Shown here: positions 24,921 through 34,080 of the stretch, one piece after another
Layout of the letters: each line of letters opens with the position of its first letter
How positions within the stretch are numbered: position 1 is the stretch's first letter
Source of the DNA: Enterococcus faecalis_A
Lineage (GTDB): Bacteria > Bacillota > Bacilli > Lactobacillales > Enterococcaceae
Assembly (NCBI GenBank): GCA_051295955.1
Contig: JBPDWA010000003.1
Coordinates: 62,001 to 126,000 of the forward strand
DNA: 64,000 bases
Reading direction: 5' to 3'
Position numbers and translations under genes: made by a program
Notes under the pieces: model-generated
Told to the model about the DNA's origin: nothing
Database searches by the model: none
What the model saw: only the letters and a program-made list of their open reading frames with translations

Positions 24921-25376
24921 ATTTTGTTTATTTTCAAGGGTCAGCAAAGATTGTTTAGTAGCTAAAGCATCAGTGTCGTTACTGCCGCAATAGCCAACCA
25001 ATTGACCGTTTTTGCCAATCACACGATGACAAGGAACAATCAGCGGCCAGGGATTTTTACTGTTAGCCTGTCCGATTGCTCGCACGGCTTTGGGCTTGCC
25101 CAGTGCTGTGGCAACTTGCAAATAGCTCCAAGTTTGACCGTAAGGAATCTTCATCAATGTTTGCCAAACTTGACGTTGAAAAGTAGTGCCGGTAGTGAAA
25201 GACAGCGGAACGGTGAACTCAGTGCGTTGTCCTGCTAAATACTCGAGAATTTCTTTTTTTGCTTGATAAGTGAAGGAATTGGTAGTAGTTGTCGACAATT
25301 CGGTGAAAGAAACGCCCGTTAAGCCTTTCACGTCAGCTGCCAGCCACAAAGTACCGATGGAAGTAGTGATCTTCAT
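24906..25376 (-). CDS. ogt: Methylated-DNA--protein-cysteine methyltransferase
   Basis: A 156-residue suicide repair protein that removes methyl groups from O6-methylguanine. The acceptor cysteine is C116 in IVPCHRVIGKNG. The DNA-binding helix (VATALGKPKAVRAIGQANSKN) precedes it. Length fits the Ogt class, and there is no Ada-type regulatory domain. The gene is convergent with DUF2273 and shares its terminator. Confidence 0.95.
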   Translation of the reverse strand: MKITTSIGTLWLAADVKGLTGVSFTELSTTTTNSFTYQAKKEILEYLAGQRTEFTVPLSFTTGTTFQRQVWQTLMKIPYGQTWSYLQVATALGKPKAVRAIGQANSKNPWPLIVPCHRVIGKNGQLVGYCGSNDTDALATKQSLLTLENKQNKKSH

Positions 25377-25471
25377 GTTTTGCTCCTTTTAATTGTTTTA
25401 GGTAAAATGCTGCGCTACGTTCTTTTCTTATGGTACTATAAGATTAGCGATTAAGATAGGAGGAAAAGACT

Positions 25472-26854
25472 ATAGAAGAAATTATTTTATATCATACCAA
25501 CGATCTTCATTCGCATCTGGAAAATTGGCCGAAAATCAAACGGTACCTTACTGAAAAGCGTCACAGCTATCAACTAGCCGGCAAAACAGTAATTACCGTG
25601 GATGTAGGTGATTTTATCGATCGCTGGCATCCGTTGACAGAAGCAACTGATGGACAAGCCAATGTGGAATTGATGAATCAGTTGCCTTATGACTTGGCGA
25701 CCATCGGAAATAACGAGGGCGTCGGCAATTCAAAAAATCAACTGGAACATTTGTATGATCAAGCTGACTTTGATATTATTTTGGATAATCTAGAAGATCC
25801 CAAAACGCAGCAAGCGCCGGCGTTTTGCCAGCCATATAGAATAATCGAAACAAACCAAGGAACCAAAATTGGTTTTATCGCATTTACTGCACCATTTTCT
25901 TTGACTTATCAGCCTAATGGCTGGAGGATTTATCAAGTGGCAGAGCTATTGCCTCGGCTATTAAATGAGGTACGTCCTCTTTGTGATATTTTGGTATTAA
26001 TGAGTCATTTAGGGATTGATGCGGATTTAAAACTGGCAAATCAGTACCCGGAAATTGATATTCTGTTAGGTTCACATACGCATCATGTTTTTCCGAATGG
26101 AGAAAAAATTCAGCGCGTCCAGCTGGCGGCGGCTGGTAAATTTGGTCATTACATCGGCGCAGTTCATATTTTATACGATCACCAAACAAAGCAGTATCAA
26201 ACCTATGCCAAAACGATTGCGACCGCTGATTTGCCTGAGGCTGCCAATGACTCTCTTGAAATAGCTGGTTATTTGACCAGAGGACATCAACTACTGCAAG
26301 AAAGACAGATCGCTGAATTGCCTCAGGCCTTAACTTGTGATCTAAGTGGCCCGCATACTTTTATTGAACTGGCTTTAAGGGCAGTAAAAGAACGAGGTCA
26401 GAGCCAAGCGGCTGTTTTGAATAACGGTTTGTTTTTAGCAGACTTGCCAGCAGGCATTGTGAATGAAGATCAGCTTCATGAAGCGCTGCCTCACTCCATG
26501 CACCTGATTAACGTTACTTTAAAAGGCGCCGATATGATTCGTTTGATTTTAGAGATGGAAAAGAACCGCTCGTATTTGCGAAAATTTCACATCGCAGGCA
26601 TGGGGTTTCGCGGAAAAGTTTTTGGGGAACTTTGCTATAGCGGAATTAGCTTTGATCCGGTGACTAAGACGGTTTATTGGTTGGATGAACCGCTCAAACC
26701 AGATCAAAATTATACGATTACGACCGTTGATCACTTTTTATTTATTCCTTTCTTTCCGACTATTGAACTCGTTGGGCAAGTGGATTTTTTATTTCCGGAA
26801 TTTTTGCGTAATGTGGTGAGTGCTTACTTGAAGGAACACTATTCAATCCAATAA
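25472..26854 (+). CDS. Metallophosphatase / 5'-nucleotidase-like protein with ATA start
   Basis: A protein of about 460 residues of the calcineurin-like 5'-nucleotidase/UshA family (YunD-like). The first metal motif YHTNDLHSHLENW lies at residues 7-19, followed by VDVGDF, TIGNNEG (a variant of the usual GNHE), LMSHLG and LLGSHTHH. No signal peptide is seen, so it is probably cytoplasmic. The only start that keeps the first metal motif is ATA at 25472, seven bases after AGGAGG (25459-25464). The first conventional codon, GTG 25598, would delete the motif and has no ribosome site. Either ATA initiates or an ATG was mutated. yutD follows 33 bases later. Confidence 0.8.
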   Translation: MEEIILYHTNDLHSHLENWPKIKRYLTEKRHSYQLAGKTVITVDVGDFIDRWHPLTEATDGQANVELMNQLPYDLATIGNNEGVGNSKNQLEHLYDQADFDIILDNLEDPKTQQAPAFCQPYRIIETNQGTKIGFIAFTAPFSLTYQPNGWRIYQVAELLPRLLNEVRPLCDILVLMSHLGIDADLKLANQYPEIDILLGSHTHHVFPNGEKIQRVQLAAAGKFGHYIGAVHILYDHQTKQYQTYAKTIATADLPEAANDSLEIAGYLTRGHQLLQERQIAELPQALTCDLSGPHTFIELALRAVKERGQSQAAVLNNGLFLADLPAGIVNEDQLHEALPHSMHLINVTLKGADMIRLILEMEKNRSYLRKFHIAGMGFRGKVFGELCYSGISFDPVTKTVYWLDEPLKPDQNYTITTVDHFLFIPFFPTIELVGQVDFLFPEFLRNVVSAYLKEHYSIQ

Positions 26855-26862
26855 AAACAAGG

Positions 26863-26868
26863 TATAAT
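26863..26868 (+). promoter_or_regulatory. Probable -10 box for yutD
   Basis: TATAAT in the short gap before yutD. A possible -35 TTCAAT sits at a 15-base spacing, inside the end of the upstream gene. Confidence 0.4.
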
Positions 26869-26887
26869 AACTATAGGTGGTGAAAAA

Positions 26888-27535
26888 ATGACAGAGAAAC
26901 CAACAGAAAAACCAACAGTAAAACCGACAGATGACCAAAAAGCAGGAACATTTACGGAAGAATTGACTTCTGTTTTGGAAGAAATAAAAGAAGAACCTCT
27001 CAAAGAAAAACAAAGAGGCGAAATCGTCACGGTCAGTAATGAAACAGACATTCAGATTGGTGACCGTAAATACCGTTTAGTGCAAAACCATCGTGAAGCG
27101 TTTGATCCGCAACGCTTAGGTGAACGGTTCAGTGACGTCTTGTCCCGCTATGATTTTATTGTCGGTGATTGGGGCTATGAACAATTGCGTCTAAAAGGCT
27201 TTTTCCATAATCACAACCGAAAAGCTAGTCCGGATCAACGTATTGAAACGTTAGAAGATTACTTATATGAATATTGTAATTTTGGCTGTGCGTATTTTGT
27301 CTTAGAACGTACCAGTCCTTTCAAAGAGAAAAACTCCAATAGAAAACGCCGTCCAAAAAGGAATCATAATAAACCGTCAGCCTTTATTGATGAAAAAAAG
27401 GTACCGGTTAAAACCGCGGCTAAACCTGTAATTCGTAAACGCAAAGAAAATGAATCAAAGAAAAATCTTCATAAGAGATCGACTGCCGAGGAAAAATCAG
27501 ACCGGTCTTTTACGATTCGACAACGTGAGGAGTAA
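26888..27535 (+). CDS. yutD: YutD family protein (DUF1027) with basic tail
   Basis: A 215-residue protein. The conserved YutD core spans about residues 55-150 (RLVQNHREAFDPQRLGERF, then YDFIVGDWGYEQLRLKGFF). It is flanked by a Lys/Thr/Pro-rich N terminus with repeated PTEKPTVKPT and a long Lys/Arg-rich C-terminal tail, both likely disordered. The function is unknown. The order yutD-HAD phosphatase-TIGR01906 is conserved in lactic acid bacteria. The repetitive PT segment may be length-variable. Confidence 0.88.
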   Translation: MTEKPTEKPTVKPTDDQKAGTFTEELTSVLEEIKEEPLKEKQRGEIVTVSNETDIQIGDRKYRLVQNHREAFDPQRLGERFSDVLSRYDFIVGDWGYEQLRLKGFFHNHNRKASPDQRIETLEDYLYEYCNFGCAYFVLERTSPFKEKNSNRKRRPKRNHNKPSAFIDEKKVPVKTAAKPVIRKRKENESKKNLHKRSTAEEKSDRSFTIRQREE

Positions 27536-27541
27536 TCATTT

Positions 27542-28312
27542 GTGAAGAAACAATATAAAGGCTATTTAATTGACTTAGATGGAACAATTTATTTAGGGAA
27601 ACAACCGATTCCAGCTGGAAAACGTTTAATAGAAAGACTGCAGGCACAACACTTGCCTTTTCTATTTGTCACTAATAATACGACGAAGTCGCCAGCTACC
27701 GTAGCTGAGCGTTTGGCCAAAGAGTTTGACATTCATGTAGCACCAGAAACGGTGTATACGGCTACTTTGGCCACCATTGATTATATGAAAGCTGCCAAGC
27801 GAGGCCAGCGTGTCTATGTGGTGGGGGAAGCTGGTTTGATTGATTTGATTTTAGCAGCTGGCTTTGAATGGGATGACCAAAATCCAGACTACGTAGTGGT
27901 GGGGCTGGATACTACCATCACTTATGAAAAATTTTCCAAAGCGGTATTAGCTATTCGTAAAGGTGCCTTATTTATCGGCACTAATCCTGATAAAAATATA
28001 CCGACAGAACTTGGTTTGGAACCGGGAGCAGGCTCTTTTGTGGCTTTAGTGGCTACAGCGACACAAACTGAACCGGTGATGATCGGTAAGCCGCAAGCAA
28101 TTATTATGGAACGAGCAGTGGCACGATTAAACTTAACCAAGGAAGAAGTCGTGATGGTTGGTGATAACTATGAAACCGATATTCAGGCTGGGTTGAAAAA
28201 TGGCATCGATACATTATTAGTGCTTTCTGGTTTTACACCGGCAACAGCTGTGCCAACCTTGCCAGAGGCACCTACGTATGTTATTAATTCGCTGGATGAA
28301 TGGACCGTATAG
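27542..28312 (+). CDS. HAD-superfamily sugar-phosphatase (TIGR01457, YutF-like)
   Basis: A 256-residue HAD class IIA hydrolase. Motif I is GYLIDLDGTIYLG, motif II is FVTNNTT and motif IV is VMVGDNYETDIQAG. Members are broad-specificity phosphatases of the NagD/AraL type, including B. subtilis YutF. The start GTG 27542 is nine bases after AGGAG. It lies six bases after yutD and three bases before the membrane protein gene, so the three are one operon. Confidence 0.92.
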   Translation: MKKQYKGYLIDLDGTIYLGKQPIPAGKRLIERLQAQHLPFLFVTNNTTKSPATVAERLAKEFDIHVAPETVYTATLATIDYMKAAKRGQRVYVVGEAGLIDLILAAGFEWDDQNPDYVVVGLDTTITYEKFSKAVLAIRKGALFIGTNPDKNIPTELGLEPGAGSFVALVATATQTEPVMIGKPQAIIMERAVARLNLTKEEVVMVGDNYETDIQAGLKNGIDTLLVLSGFTPATAVPTLPEAPTYVINSLDEWTV

Positions 28313-28315
28313 CAG

Positions 28316-28981
28316 ATGAGTAGATATCTGCGACTTCGATGGGTGGAAAGCATCGGCTTTTTATGCCTGGTTTTAACAATCATAGCGCTTAGTATCACCA
28401 TTACAATTAATTTTAGAGTACTTTATATTTTCGACATAAAGCATTTAAACATATTGGATGCTGTGGGTCTGGACCGGGCTACTTTACTGAAAAATTATGA
28501 CCATTTAATGCACTATCTAAACAATCCTTGGCAGCAAACTTTAGCTTTTCCTGACTTTCCGATGTCGAAAAGTGGGGCTTTTCATTTTCAAGAAGTGAAG
28601 GGACTGTTTTTGCTTTGCTATAGTGTGTTAGCGATTACCATCATTCCATCTATTTTTTATCTTTATCATTTGGTTAAAGCAAAACGTTTATGGACATTGA
28701 TTCCAGCTTGGCAATGGGCAATGTTATTGCCGATTGTGTTGGTAATTTTGATGGCAGCTGGTTTTGATCAATTTTTTACGGCATTTCACGAATTATTTTT
28801 CAACAACGATGCTTGGTTGTTTGATCCTTATACTGATCCGATTATTAATGCCTTGCCGGAAGCTTATTTTCTTCATTGCTTTTTATTATTTTTCTGTTTA
28901 TTAGAAGGCTGTTTTTTGGTGGGGCTATTATTAGGTAAACGTGAGTTAAAGCAAGTAATGAAGAGTGATGATGGCGCCTGA
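28316..28981 (+). CDS. TIGR01906 family integral membrane protein
   Basis: A 221-residue protein with four clear membrane segments: about 12-36, 100-122, 135-155 and 185-210. The extracytoplasmic loop with LMHYLNNPW is characteristic of the TIGR01906 family found next to TIGR01457 HAD genes. No function is known. It is the last gene of the yutD operon and a strong terminator follows. Confidence 0.85.
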   Translation: MSRYLRLRWVESIGFLCLVLTIIALSITITINFRVLYIFDIKHLNILDAVGLDRATLLKNYDHLMHYLNNPWQQTLAFPDFPMSKSGAFHFQEVKGLFLLCYSVLAITIIPSIFYLYHLVKAKRLWTLIPAWQWAMLLPIVLVILMAAGFDQFFTAFHELFFNNDAWLFDPYTDPIINALPEAYFLHCFLLFFCLLEGCFLVGLLLGKRELKQVMKSDDGA

Positions 28982-28996
28982 TTATTTTTCACATGG

Positions 28997-29035
28997 AAAG
29001 CACGTAACACAAGAGAATCTTGTGTTACGTGCTTT
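28997..29035 (+). terminator. Strong terminator after the yutD operon
   Basis: AAAGCACGTAACACAAGA (28997-29014) pairs perfectly with TCTTGTGTTACGTGCTTT (29018-29035) over a 3-base loop. Confidence 0.9.
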
Positions 29036-29217
29036 TGCTTTATGGTAGTATACGCAAAATCATTGGTTTTATTTTAAAAAAGTAATGCTTGGATTTTAAG
29101 TAGTAAAAAGATCAATGAATTGTGACCGCTTTTTTTATAAAAGCTTTTATTCTATCAGAGTACAGTAACATAGTGTTTTCATATTTTTTTTAAAATCATC
29201 TAGTTTCGATAACTAGT

Positions 29218-29246
29218 TTGTCAGTTTGTGAAAAACGTGTTATACT
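29218..29246 (+). promoter_or_regulatory. Promoter for DUF1836-degV
   Basis: TTGTCA (29218-29223), 17-base spacer, TATACT (29241-29246). It is close to consensus. Confidence 0.8.
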
Positions 29247-29273
29247 GTTTTAGTAATATGAAGGAGTGGTTAG

Positions 29274-29843
29274 ATGGATGAAATAGAAGTTGCGTTACGA
29301 GAATGGGGCGTTGGTTTGACTGATGTTCATTTACCTCGTTGGCATGAATTACCGGATATTGAATTATACATGGATCAAGTGATTACATTGATTGAAAAGT
29401 ATTTGAGTCCTTTCATAACTATGGAAAAACACACTTTGCTGACTTCTTCCATGGTCAACAACTATGTGAAGCAAGGTCTGATTCCAGCTCCGATTAAAAA
29501 ACGCTATAATCGTAAACATTTAGCTTTTTTAATTGCAATTACATTATTAAAGCAAGTATTGACGATTCCTGAAATTAAGCAAGGCATTTTATTTCAAGGA
29601 GCCGCAGTTGGTATCCGTGAAGCGTATAACTTGTTTTGTGAAGAACAGGAAAAAGCGATTACTATTATAGCCAATCTGGCCCAAGCTAGCGGCACTTTTC
29701 AGCATGAGACACAAGCGCCAGCTGTGGAGTTTTTAGCTGTCAAGGCGGCAACACTATCATTTGCCACTAAAATGTTCAGTGAAAAAGTGATTGAATTAGA
29801 ACAAGATTATCTTAAGAAAATGGGAGAGAAAACGCATGAATAA
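29274..29843 (+). CDS. DUF1836 family protein (MerR-like helix-turn-helix)
   Basis: A 189-residue protein. The segment LLTSSMVNNYVKQGLIPAPIKKRYNRKHLAFL is a MerR-type winged-helix recognition pattern, typical of DUF1836. The remainder is helical. It may regulate transcription, but no ligand domain is recognisable. It overlaps degV by eight bases, suggesting a shared role in fatty-acid or membrane metabolism. That last point is an inference from position. Confidence 0.8.
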   Translation: MDEIEVALREWGVGLTDVHLPRWHELPDIELYMDQVITLIEKYLSPFITMEKHTLLTSSMVNNYVKQGLIPAPIKKRYNRKHLAFLIAITLLKQVLTIPEIKQGILFQGAAVGIREAYNLFCEEQEKAITIIANLAQASGTFQHETQAPAVEFLAVKAATLSFATKMFSEKVIELEQDYLKKMGEKTHE

Positions 29844-30708
29844 AGAAAAAATTGCTTTGCTCGTTGACTCCGGTACCGATGTGCCAGTAGAATTAATTGA
29901 AAAATATAGCATGTACGTCATCCCGTTGCAAATTATTTATCAAGACCGTACGTATACGGATAAAGTCAACATTACTGCCGAAGAAGTTTATGAACGGTTA
30001 ACCACAGAGATTCCCAGTACTTCGTTACCAGAAGGCGAAGTCATTCAAAAAATTTTTGAACAAATCCAAGCAGACGGATATGATAAGGTCTTGGCGGTAA
30101 CCATTTCCAGTGGGCTAAGCGGTACGTACAATGTGGTACGTCTATTGGGAGAACAAGCAAAAGGACTTGAAGTTTTTGTTTTGGATACAAAAAATATTGG
30201 AATCGGCAGCGGTTTACAAGCCATCGAGGCAGCCAAGCTAATTCAGTCTGGTTTGTCTTTTGAAAGATTGAAAACTGTCTTATTAGAGCACGTAAAAAAA
30301 ACGACTGTCTTTTTTAGCGTTGCCACCTTGGAATATTTACAAAAGGGCGGCCGGATTGGCCTGGTATCTTCCATTTTAGGAAATGCCTTAAAGCTAAATC
30401 CTGTTATTTCTTGTAATAAAGAGGGAGTTTATTACACTGTTGCTAAATCTCGTGGCCGCAAGAAAAGTCTTGATAAAATAGTTGAACTGGTAAAAGGATT
30501 TGTCGGCGAACATACTCGTTTCCATTTAGCAGTCGCTCATGGTGCTGCCAAAGCGGAAGCAGAAGAAATGTATACTCGTTTAAAACAAATTTTTCCATCG
30601 GCAGAAACCATTTACTTTGGCACCATCAGTCCGGCTTTAGTGGTTCATACAGGACCTGGATTATTAGGTGTGGGCCTTCAATTGATTGAAGAAGAAACAA
30701 ATCGTTAA
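29836..30708 (+). CDS. DegV family fatty acid-binding protein
   Basis: A 290-residue DegV/FakB-type protein. The N-terminal ALLVDSGTDVPVELIEKY, the ligand-contact TISSGLSGTYN and GPGLLGVG near the C terminus are family signatures. FakB proteins bind fatty acids and present them to FakA kinase for incorporation into phospholipid. No FakA gene is in the window, so this copy would act with one encoded elsewhere. GGGAGAG precedes the ATG. It overlaps the DUF1836 gene. Confidence 0.92.
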   Translation: MNKEKIALLVDSGTDVPVELIEKYSMYVIPLQIIYQDRTYTDKVNITAEEVYERLTTEIPSTSLPEGEVIQKIFEQIQADGYDKVLAVTISSGLSGTYNVVRLLGEQAKGLEVFVLDTKNIGIGSGLQAIEAAKLIQSGLSFERLKTVLLEHVKKTTVFFSVATLEYLQKGGRIGLVSSILGNALKLNPVISCNKEGVYYTVAKSRGRKKSLDKIVELVKGFVGEHTRFHLAVAHGAAKAEAEEMYTRLKQIFPSAETIYFGTISPALVVHTGPGLLGVGLQLIEEETNR

Positions 30709-31500
30709 GGAACAACTGGTCTTTATATACAGCTCACGAGCTTTTTTGAATGAATATTTTAAAAGCAAATAAACACTATTTTAAAAATAAATTTAATAAC
30801 TATTTCAGAAAAAGTATGGGAAAATCAGCGGTTTTTGTTTTGATTATTTTCCTGTGCTTTTTTCCTTCAATTGTTAAAAATGGAAAGAACTAAAAAACAT
30901 ATGATTTTAACATGTTCATTTCTTCTATTAAATGGTTCATCTTTTGCCTTCTCTAAATTAAGCATTACTATATGATCAGGAGTACTTGTCTAATGTTGTT
31001 ACATCTTGAAAGCTGTCTATTTACATTAAAGAATGTTGGGTGAAACAACATAAAGAACTGATGAAACATCTTAGTAAATGACAATAATGGTAGTAGGGAA
31101 ACTGAAGATGTTCTCTGAATGCAGTGCTATTGATTGTTGATAGTAGGGACTGTAAAAACGAAGTTGATTCACTATAAAAATTAGCTTGTCATCACAGAAA
31201 CAAGGAGCAAAGATTAAAATTTGTTTAGCATTGCTTGACCTAAAAACAGGAAAACACTAAGAAGAGAAAGGTAGCTAAACTAAAAAAAGTTGGACTTTGA
31301 TGCCTACTATCAAAGATAACTTATTTTTCTTTTGAAAGCGACTATCTGCTTAATGATAGTTTGTTTTTGTCGGCTCCCGGTAATTTGATTAATTCATTTT
31401 TTTCAAAGGAAGGCTTCTGTTCTGATAACTTTTTTGTTAAACTGAAGAAGAAGTGCTAAGCTAGAGAATGAAACGCAGATGAAACAATAAACAAAATAAG
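30709..31500. other. Long intergenic region between degV and walR
   Basis: About 790 bases without a recognisable protein gene on either strand. Near its 3' end a hairpin CTTTGAT/ATCAAAG (31295-31315) and a terminator-like ACTATC/GATAGT with following T's (31341-31368) could end a small RNA. A weak promoter-like TTGACC-17-TAAGAA lies at 31235-31263. A weak AGCT-CACG-AGCT hairpin with six T's just after degV (30731-30749) may terminate degV. Confidence 0.3.
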
Positions 31501-31501
31501 G

Positions 31502-31507
31502 TATAAT
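31502..31507 (+). promoter_or_regulatory. -10 box of the wal operon
   Basis: TATAAT 33 bases before walR. The -35 position is weak (ATGAAA or TGAAAC). Confidence 0.5.
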
Positions 31508-31539
31508 AAAAAAGAGAAAAGAAAAAGAGGTGGCTCTTT

Positions 31540-32244
31540 ATGAAAAAAGTTTTAGTAGTAGATGATGAAAAGCCGATTTCGGAAATTGTTAAATACAATT
31601 TGGTGAAAGAAGGCTATGAAGTATTTACCGCATATGATGGCGAAGAAGCTATAGAAAAAGTGAAGGAAATCGAGCCGGATTTAATTATTTTAGATCTAAT
31701 GCTGCCGAAGATGGATGGCTTGGAGGTAGCCCGGGAAGTACGGAAAACCTACGATATGCCAATTATTATGGTTACAGCCAAAGATTCTGAGATTGATAAA
31801 GTACTCGGTTTAGAGCTGGGCGCCGATGATTATGTAACAAAACCATTTTCTAATCGGGAATTGGTAGCACGAGTCAAAGCCAACTTACGGCGCGGTGCTT
31901 CCAGTGCTAAAGAAGCAGAAGGCGGTGCCCAAACTGAATTAACCATCGGTGATTTAACGATTCACCCGGATGCGTATATGGTTTCAAAACGGGGCGATAA
32001 AATCGAATTGACTCACCGGGAGTTTGAATTGTTATACTATTTAGCCAAACATATCGGCCAAGTGATGACTCGTGAACACTTATTGCAAACGGTTTGGGGG
32101 TATGATTATTTTGGTGATGTCCGTACCGTCGATGTCACTGTCAGACGTCTGAGAGAGAAGATTGAAGACCGTCCCAGCCATCCAGTTTATTTAGTAACCC
32201 GCAGAGGAGTCGGCTATTATTTGCGCAACCCTGAACAGGAGTAG
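31540..32244 (+). CDS. walR: Response regulator WalR
   Basis: A 234-residue OmpR/PhoB-type regulator and the essential cell-wall homeostasis regulator of Firmicutes (YycF/VicR). The receiver domain carries VVDDEKP, the phospho-acceptor D52 in LIILDLMLPKMDG and the conserved Lys in YVTKPF. The C-terminal winged helix contains TREHLLQTVWGYDYFGDVRTVDV, very close to other WalR proteins. It begins a five-gene operon with walK, walH, walI and walJ. GAGGTGG precedes the ATG. Confidence 0.97.
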   Translation: MKKVLVVDDEKPISEIVKYNLVKEGYEVFTAYDGEEAIEKVKEIEPDLIILDLMLPKMDGLEVAREVRKTYDMPIIMVTAKDSEIDKVLGLELGADDYVTKPFSNRELVARVKANLRRGASSAKEAEGGAQTELTIGDLTIHPDAYMVSKRGDKIELTHREFELLYYLAKHIGQVMTREHLLQTVWGYDYFGDVRTVDVTVRRLREKIEDRPSHPVYLVTRRGVGYYLRNPEQE

Positions 32245-32250
32245 TCATTC

Positions 32251-34080
32251 ATGAAGAAAAAAGTTCACTTTTTCCAGTCAGTTAATTTTAAAATAACACT
32301 TTCTTTCATTTTGCTGTTATTGATTGCCATTGAAATTATCGGCGGTTATTTTATTCGAGAATTAGAAGCAACCACCATCACTGATTTTAAAAAGAGTACT
32401 GATCAACAGGTCGAACAATTGGCGAATACGTTAAGTACCCAAATGAGTGAGAAAAATGCTGATCCTAGCGATGTTGATGCCTCGTTAAAAAAGACCTTAG
32501 CCAGTTATTCCGGACGAGATGTCATAGACGCACGTATTGTCGATGATCGTGGCATCGTCCGAGCTACTAACGATGTAAATCAACAAAGCATTGTCGGTAA
32601 AAAAAATGATTACCGCGACTTGAATGATTTGACCAGTAAAAAATATCCTGCTATGGATAATGATAAGCGTGTCTATGTCAATGTACAGCCAATCCAATCC
32701 CCGACTGGCGAAACCGTCATCGGGGTTCTTTACGTCAAAAGTAACTTGGAGAATAAATACCAAGAAATCACCAGCACCGCCAGCATCTTTTTCACGGCAT
32801 CTTTAATTGCTGGGGCCATTTCAATCGTAGTTACCTTATTGATTGCACGGTCGATTACTAAGCCAATAGGAGAAATGCGTGAACAAGCATTGCGAATTGC
32901 TCGAGGAGATTATACCGGTAAAGTGCAAGTTTATGGCCGGGATGAGCTGGGGCAGTTGGCTGAAACGTTCAACCAGTTATCGGAACGAATTGAAGAAGCA
33001 CAAGAGACGATGGAAGCTGAACGAAATCGGCTGGACAGCGTATTGACTCACATGACGGATGGTGTTATTGCCACTGATCGACGGGGCAAAGTCATCACCA
33101 TCAATGAAATGGCTTTAACCTTGTTGAATGTAAAAAACGAGAATGTCATCGGGTCTTCCTTACTAGAGCTGTTGGATATTGAAGAAGATTACACGCTTAG
33201 AAAATTATTGGAAGAACCGGATGAGTTATTAATTGACCGTTCACTATCTGATCATGAAGAAGATCAGATGATTTTGCGAGTTGATTTCACGATGATTCGG
33301 CGAGAATCCGGCTTTATAACAGGCTTGGTCTGTGTGCTGCATGATGTCACTGAACAAGAAAAAAATGAACGAGAACGTCGTGAATTCGTTTCAAATGTTT
33401 CTCATGAATTACGTACACCTTTAACCAGCATGCGCAGCTATATCGAAGCCTTAGCTGAAGGAGCTTGGGAAAATCCTGAGATTGCACCGAATTTCTTAAA
33501 TGTGACCTTAGAAGAAACCGATCGGATGATTCGTATGATTAATGACTTATTGAATTTGTCTCGAATGGATTCCGGAAATGCACAACTACAGCTGGAATAT
33601 GTAAACTTTAACGAATTGATTTGTTTTGTGTTGGATCGCTTTGATATGATGCTCGTTAACACGCACAAAAATTATACGATTCGCCGTGAATTCACTAGGC
33701 GTGATTTATGGCTGGAATTGGATACAGACAAGGTCATACAAGTATTAGACAATATTTTAAATAATGCCATCAAGTATTCACCTGATGGCGGCGAAATTAC
33801 CTGTCGCCTTTTAGAAACCCATAATAATGTTATTTTTAGTGTGACCGATCAGGGCTTGGGGATTCCTAAAAAAGATATCAGCAAAGTTTTCGAACGCTTT
33901 TATCGCGTGGACAAAGCTCGCGCACGGGCTCAAGGCGGTACCGGTTTAGGACTTGCCATCTCTAAAGAAGTAATTCGGGCACACAATGGCAGTATTTGGG
34001 TAGAAAGTAAAGAAGGCCAAGGCTCCACTTTCTATATCTCATTGCCTTATGAACCATATGAGGGGGACTGGTGGGAATGA
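32251..34080 (+). CDS. walK: Sensor histidine kinase WalK
   Basis: A 609-residue membrane sensor kinase. Order: transmembrane helix about 12-33, extracytoplasmic Cache/PAS-like domain about 34-180, second helix about 183-205, HAMP to about 260, cytoplasmic PAS about 262-370, then the kinase core. The phosphorylated His is H385 in VSNVSHELRTPLTSM. The ATP lid includes NAIKYSPDGG, TDQGLGIPKKD and GGTGLGLAISKE. The full extracytoplasmic domain matches Enterococcus/Bacillus WalK rather than the short streptococcal VicK. It overlaps walH by four bases. Confidence 0.97.
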   Translation: MKKKVHFFQSVNFKITLSFILLLLIAIEIIGGYFIRELEATTITDFKKSTDQQVEQLANTLSTQMSEKNADPSDVDASLKKTLASYSGRDVIDARIVDDRGIVRATNDVNQQSIVGKKNDYRDLNDLTSKKYPAMDNDKRVYVNVQPIQSPTGETVIGVLYVKSNLENKYQEITSTASIFFTASLIAGAISIVVTLLIARSITKPIGEMREQALRIARGDYTGKVQVYGRDELGQLAETFNQLSERIEEAQETMEAERNRLDSVLTHMTDGVIATDRRGKVITINEMALTLLNVKNENVIGSSLLELLDIEEDYTLRKLLEEPDELLIDRSLSDHEEDQMILRVDFTMIRRESGFITGLVCVLHDVTEQEKNERERREFVSNVSHELRTPLTSMRSYIEALAEGAWENPEIAPNFLNVTLEETDRMIRMINDLLNLSRMDSGNAQLQLEYVNFNELICFVLDRFDMMLVNTHKNYTIRREFTRRDLWLELDTDKVIQVLDNILNNAIKYSPDGGEITCRLLETHNNVIFSVTDQGLGIPKKDISKVFERFYRVDKARARAQGGTGLGLAISKEVIRAHNGSIWVESKEGQGSTFYISLPYEPYEGDWWE

